Source: Clostridia bacterium (GTDB lineage: Bacteria; Bacillota_A; Clostridia; Peptostreptococcales; JAAYPU01). From it: a stretch of 7,262 nt of DNA. Numbering within the stretch: position 1 is the first letter of the stretch; the number at the start of each line of letters is the position of its first letter. A model generated the notes under the pieces. That model was not told the origin of the DNA, did not search any database, and saw nothing but the letters and a program-made list of their open reading frames with translations. The stretch is taken from positions 1-7,262 of the forward strand of contig JAKSCF010000251.1 in NCBI GenBank assembly GCA_022360735.1, read 5' to 3'. Both the position numbers and the translations under genes were made by a program. Shown here in pieces: positions 5,067-7,262 of this stretch.

Positions 5067-5822
5067 ATGGGAATAATTCGAAGTAAAAAAAGGTCGCCGA
5101 AACCAATAAGTATTCATTTAGATCAAGATATGATTTTAACGGCAACAGGTACAGTAAATATCAATATTCCATTCCTTGTTAATCATGTTGACTTTTTTCC
5201 TTCCAGTTTTAAATTAGAAGCGGGAAAACAGATATTATATGTTGACCCTTTGGTGGTAGATGATGAAATTCCTGCTGATTTTATATTCATTACACATGCC
5301 CACAGTGATCATTTTTCAATGCCTGATATTGAAAAACTCATGAAAAGGGAAACAACCATTATTTGCCCAATCAAAGTTTATAAAAAACTTTCAAAAGTTC
5401 TATCTGACTGTAGAGTAATAAAAGTTAAGCCAGGGGAGAAATGGAATTTTGATGAAGTCTCGGTTCAAGTTATTGAAGCCTATAACTTAAAATCCGGCTT
5501 AGTTACACCACATTCTAAGTCATCCATGAATGTTAGTTATATCATCGATATAGGAGGCATCAAGTTTTATCATGCAGGAGATAGTGATTATGTGCCTGAG
5601 ATGAATGGGATTAAGAATATTGATGTGGTATTAACGCCTATAGATGGTGGGAATTTGACTATGAGTACAGAAAAAGCTGCTGAATTAACCAACAAAATAA
5701 AACCTAAATGGGTCATTCCTATGCATTATAACATTGGAACAAATGAAATAGAAAAATTTAGACGATTGATTAATGATCATATTCAAGTACAAATTATGGA
5801 TGGATATATGGTTCAAGAATAA
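5067..5822 (+). CDS. MBL-fold metallo-hydrolase (YtkL/UPF0173-like)
   Basis: This 251-residue cytoplasmic protein belongs to the metallo-beta-lactamase superfamily, close to the Lactamase_B_3/UPF0173 group of hydrolases of unknown substrate. After about 30 extra N-terminal residues come strand and loop ILYVDPLVV and the metal motif THAHSDHF, giving His77, His79, Asp81 and His82. His149, YHAGDSD with bridging-type Asp172 (168-174), and IPMHYN with His220 complete the likely two-metal site, so the enzyme looks active. Related proteins are usually about 225-230 residues, so this one has a longer front end. GAGGTG (5056-5061) is five bases before the ATG at 5067. It follows the TetR gene on the same strand after 123 bases. 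Read-through from the EFR1 operon or a separate promoter are both possible. It shows no signal peptide and no sign of being an antibiotic-hydrolysing beta-lactamase. Confidence 0.88.
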   Translation: MGIIRSKKRSPKPISIHLDQDMILTATGTVNINIPFLVNHVDFFPSSFKLEAGKQILYVDPLVVDDEIPADFIFITHAHSDHFSMPDIEKLMKRETTIICPIKVYKKLSKVLSDCRVIKVKPGEKWNFDEVSVQVIEAYNLKSGLVTPHSKSSMNVSYIIDIGGIKFYHAGDSDYVPEMNGIKNIDVVLTPIDGGNLTMSTEKAAELTNKIKPKWVIPMHYNIGTNEIEKFRRLINDHIQVQIMDGYMVQE

Positions 5823-5894
5823 AAAGGTTTGATACAAGAAACAATAATACGATTGAGAATTCGTTTTAAATTCCCTGAAAATATAATAAAATAA

Positions 5895-5921
5895 TTGAAA
5901 TGTATGACGCCATGATATAAT
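5895..5921 (+). promoter_or_regulatory. Extended -10 promoter of the coiled-coil protein gene
   Basis: TATAAT (5916-5921) is preceded by TGA, giving the extended -10 form TGnTATAAT. TTGAAA (5895-5900) lies 15 bases upstream, a short but tolerable gap. Transcription would start near 5928 and leave a leader of about 110 bases before the ATG at 6038. The palindrome TGAC-n3-GTCA (5929-5939) falls at this start point and could be an operator. Confidence 0.5.
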
Positions 5922-6037
5922 ATAAAGGTGACAATGTCATATAAATTTATGTTTAAGAAAGTTTTCTAATATTAAGAGTAGAAGGCTGTCATAAATAATA
6001 AAATGAGTAGTAAAAATATCATGGGGGAGAGATACAA

Positions 6038-6238
6038 ATGGATGAAAAAGTATTAAAGCTTATCGAAAAGATGTATTCTGACCTAACGAATAGACTTGAT
6101 AAAATGGAAGATCGGTTTAACAAAATGGATGACAAGTTTGATAAAGTGAATCGAAGAATAGATGAGCTTACACTAAAAGTTAACAGAAGCAATTCAAAAT
6201 TTCAAGTGCTTGAGGGCGGCAAGAAAGATGATCGTTAA
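6038..6238 (+). CDS. Small heptad-repeat coiled-coil protein, 66 aa
   Basis: A very strong ribosome site, GGGGGAG (6023-6029), lies eight bases before the ATG. After a helical start (MDEKVLKLIEKMYSDLTN) the protein consists of six consecutive seven-residue units at 19-25, 26-32, 33-39, 40-46, 47-53 and 54-60. The first four follow the pattern R/K-hydrophobic-D/N-K/E-M/V/L-x-x; examples are RLDKMED, RFNKMDD and KFDKVNR. The second and fifth places give a continuous hydrophobic stripe, the mark of a parallel coiled coil. The tail GGKKDDR is charged and probably loose. No membrane segment, signal peptide or enzymatic motif is present, so it is likely an oligomeric cytoplasmic protein. Small coiled-coil proteins of this kind are common and uncharacterised in Firmicutes. 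It has its own promoter and terminator and is probably transcribed alone. Confidence 0.75.
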   Translation: MDEKVLKLIEKMYSDLTNRLDKMEDRFNKMDDKFDKVNRRIDELTLKVNRSNSKFQVLEGGKKDDR

Positions 6239-6277
6239 ATAATAATTAAAAATATAAAACTAAAAATATAATTGAAC

Positions 6278-6301
6278 AAACATCCAAAAGGGTGTTTTTT
6301 T
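6278..6301 (+). terminator. Rho-independent terminator of the coiled-coil gene
   Basis: AAACATCC (6278-6285) pairs with GGGTGTTT (6290-6297), including one G-T pair, around the loop AAAA, and the stem merges into a run of seven T ending at 6301. It lies 40 bases after the stop codon and reads on the plus strand. Confidence 0.8.
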
Positions 6302-6321
6302 GTTTACAAACGATATGCATG

Positions 6322-6352
6322 AAAAAACACTCTTGGGAGCAAGAGTGTTTTT
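6322..6352 (-). terminator. Terminator of the minus-strand partial gene
   Basis: A perfect 13-base stem, AAAAACACTCTTG (6323-6335) with CAAGAGTGTTTTT (6340-6352), closes a four-base loop. On the minus strand it ends in six T, 15 bases after the stop codon at 6368. T-runs occur on both sides, so it could also back up the plus-strand terminator just before it. Confidence 0.85.
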
Positions 6353-6367
6353 ATCATTAATAGGATA

Positions 6368-7262
6368 CTAGTCGGTGCTAGTAGTTGAAGGGGATCCTTC
6401 CTCTTCACAGCATTCCTCTGTGCATCCACACCTACATCTGGATTCTTCATCAACTTGATCTGGGAATAATTGAGGGAATGAAGAACAAATTGGTGACATT
6501 TGTGGTGAGAGCTGTACAAAGCCTGTTGATAATACACAAAGCTGTACGGGAACAACAATTTTCTTTTCACATGTAACACACAAAGCGATGATTAGATTCG
6601 CTTTAACAGAGCCAGATTCACAATCTGTAACTAGATCTCTGCAAGAATTGTTGGTTGCTAATCGAACTTCACAATTGACATTGCAGAACTCTGTGAATCG
6701 TGGGAAGAAAGCGGTGTTGATTGTTGATGGTATACAGATTTCAAAGAAGTTGGTTAAAAGTAATGGCGTAGATGTTGCAATAGGTACATTCGTTGTTAGC
6801 GTAAGTGTACTTTCACAATCACAACGGTCAACAATCAATACATCCATTTCTACAATAACATTTCCTGTTATCTTAATGTTCTGAGTTCCATATACAGAAG
6901 TGCCTCTTCCTCGGTCATCGCAATCAGATGTATCCGCATATATTATTTTTTCAGATGGTGTGCCATCAGGACCTATAACTGTAATGGGCTTACAATCCTT
7001 TTCTACAAAGCTTGCGCCTGAAATTGTAGTTTCCGTTTCAATAGAAAGATTTTTACTGTCATCAATATCTTCCGGGCTGAAGTATTTTCTAGATCTTATG
7101 TCTAAAACTTTCTTAATTCTATGGCCACTTGGGATTCTAGGCTTAAAGCCTTGACCAGATACAGTTTTTAGTCCCTGAAGATTAAATAATATGGCATCAT
7201 ATACTTTTTGAACGTAGATGGGCTCAGAAATAACATTTCTCATATTTCCATCAAATTTACAT
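6368..7262 (-). CDS. Protein of unknown function with Cys-rich tail (N-terminus outside window)
   Basis: The minus-strand frame is open to the window edge. A Met at 7243 is possible, but no good ribosome site precedes it, and the frame reads CKFDGN just upstream of it, so the gene most likely starts beyond the window. Counting from that Met, 291 residues are seen. The first part, MRNVISEPIYVQKVYDAILFNLQG in two adjoining pieces, is followed by a beta-rich body with alternating hydrophobic strands (for example ITGNVIVEMDVLIV and VTCEKKIVVPVQLCVL). Cysteine pairs recur in the body. The tail SRCRCGCTEECCEEE has Cys270, 272, 274, 278 and 279, then a Ser/Thr end. No signal peptide, membrane segment or catalytic motif is visible. 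I do not recognise a named family. The Cys-rich, strand-rich make-up is compatible with a structural or spore-layer protein, which is inference. Confidence 0.75.
   Translation of the reverse strand, partial: CKFDGNMRNVISEPIYVQKVYDAILFNLQGLKTVSGQGFKPRIPSGHRIKKVLDIRSRKYFSPEDIDDSKNLSIETETTISGASFVEKDCKPITVIGPDGTPSEKIIYADTSDCDDRGRGTSVYGTQNIKITGNVIVEMDVLIVDRCDCESTLTLTTNVPIATSTPLLLTNFFEICIPSTINTAFFPRFTEFCNVNCEVRLATNNSCRDLVTDCESGSVKANLIIALCVTCEKKIVVPVQLCVLSTGFVQLSPQMSPICSSFPQLFPDQVDEESRCRCGCTEECCEEEGSPSTTSTD

Noticed and set aside
5067..5822. Antibiotic beta-lactamase
   Set aside because: The MBL fold is present, but there is no signal peptide and the motif context matches the cytoplasmic YtkL/UPF0173-like hydrolases.
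6368..6380. A CTAGTCGGTGCTAG near-palindrome similar to the TetR operator candidate
   Set aside because: It is the coding end of the minus-strand gene, is not a matching palindrome and is not at a promoter.
6385..7154. Three plus-strand open frames (6385-6576, 6588-6884, 6900-7154)
   Set aside because: They lie opposite the long minus-strand gene, lack ribosome sites and show no protein-like motifs, so they are shadows of that gene.
1..7262. CRISPR array, insertion sequence, tRNA, prophage or defence system
   Set aside because: No regularly spaced repeats, transposase, terminal inverted repeats, cloverleaf or phage or defence genes were seen.

Overview
The window is AT-rich, uses strong AAGGAG/GAGGTG-type ribosome binding sites and has classic U-tailed terminators. 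It carries an EFR1-type ferredoxin protein, a small Tyr/Pro/Gly/Arg-rich protein behind a sigma-K-like promoter, and an unrecognised protein with a cysteine-rich tail. Together these suggest a low-GC, probably anaerobic, spore-forming Firmicute of the Clostridia. No mobile element, tRNA, rRNA or CRISPR array was seen. The genus cannot be fixed from the sequence alone.

Left part (1-1449). A 59-residue single-span membrane peptide (277-456, +) faces a dihydrofolate-reductase/RibD-C-like protein (524-1057, -). A gene-poor stretch of about 390 bases follows. It holds a pair of 12-bp near-repeats, short open fragments that look like decayed coding sequence, and a strong hairpin with a T-run just ahead of rbsD.

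Centre-left (1450-3013). D-ribose pyranase (rbsD, 1450-1845) ends at a perfect-stem terminator. A DUF89/ARMT1-like metal-dependent phosphatase (1993-2922) follows and ends at a terminator it shares with the convergent gene downstream. Neither gene has ribose transport or ribokinase genes beside it. The pair may act in sugar or sugar-phosphate housekeeping, which is inference.

Centre (3027-5822). The 71-residue Tyr/Pro/Gly/Arg-rich protein (-) is transcribed divergently from a likely functional module on the plus strand: an EFR1-type flavodoxin-ferredoxin protein, a BetI-like TetR regulator 14 bases downstream, and, after a 123-base gap, an MBL-fold hydrolase. A perfect 10-bp palindrome in the EFR1 promoter region is the natural candidate operator for the TetR protein, which would make the module autoregulated.

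Right part (5823-7262). A 66-residue coiled-coil protein built of six tandem heptads (6038-6238, +) has its own extended -10 promoter and terminator. It converges on a larger protein (6368 to the window edge, -) that is cut off at its N-terminus and ends in a Cys/Glu-rich tail. Each of these two genes has its own terminator hairpin in the gap between them.

The best leads for new biology are the EFR1/TetR/MBL module with its operator, the rbsD/DUF89 pair with a possible attenuator leader, and the two candidate spore-related proteins.
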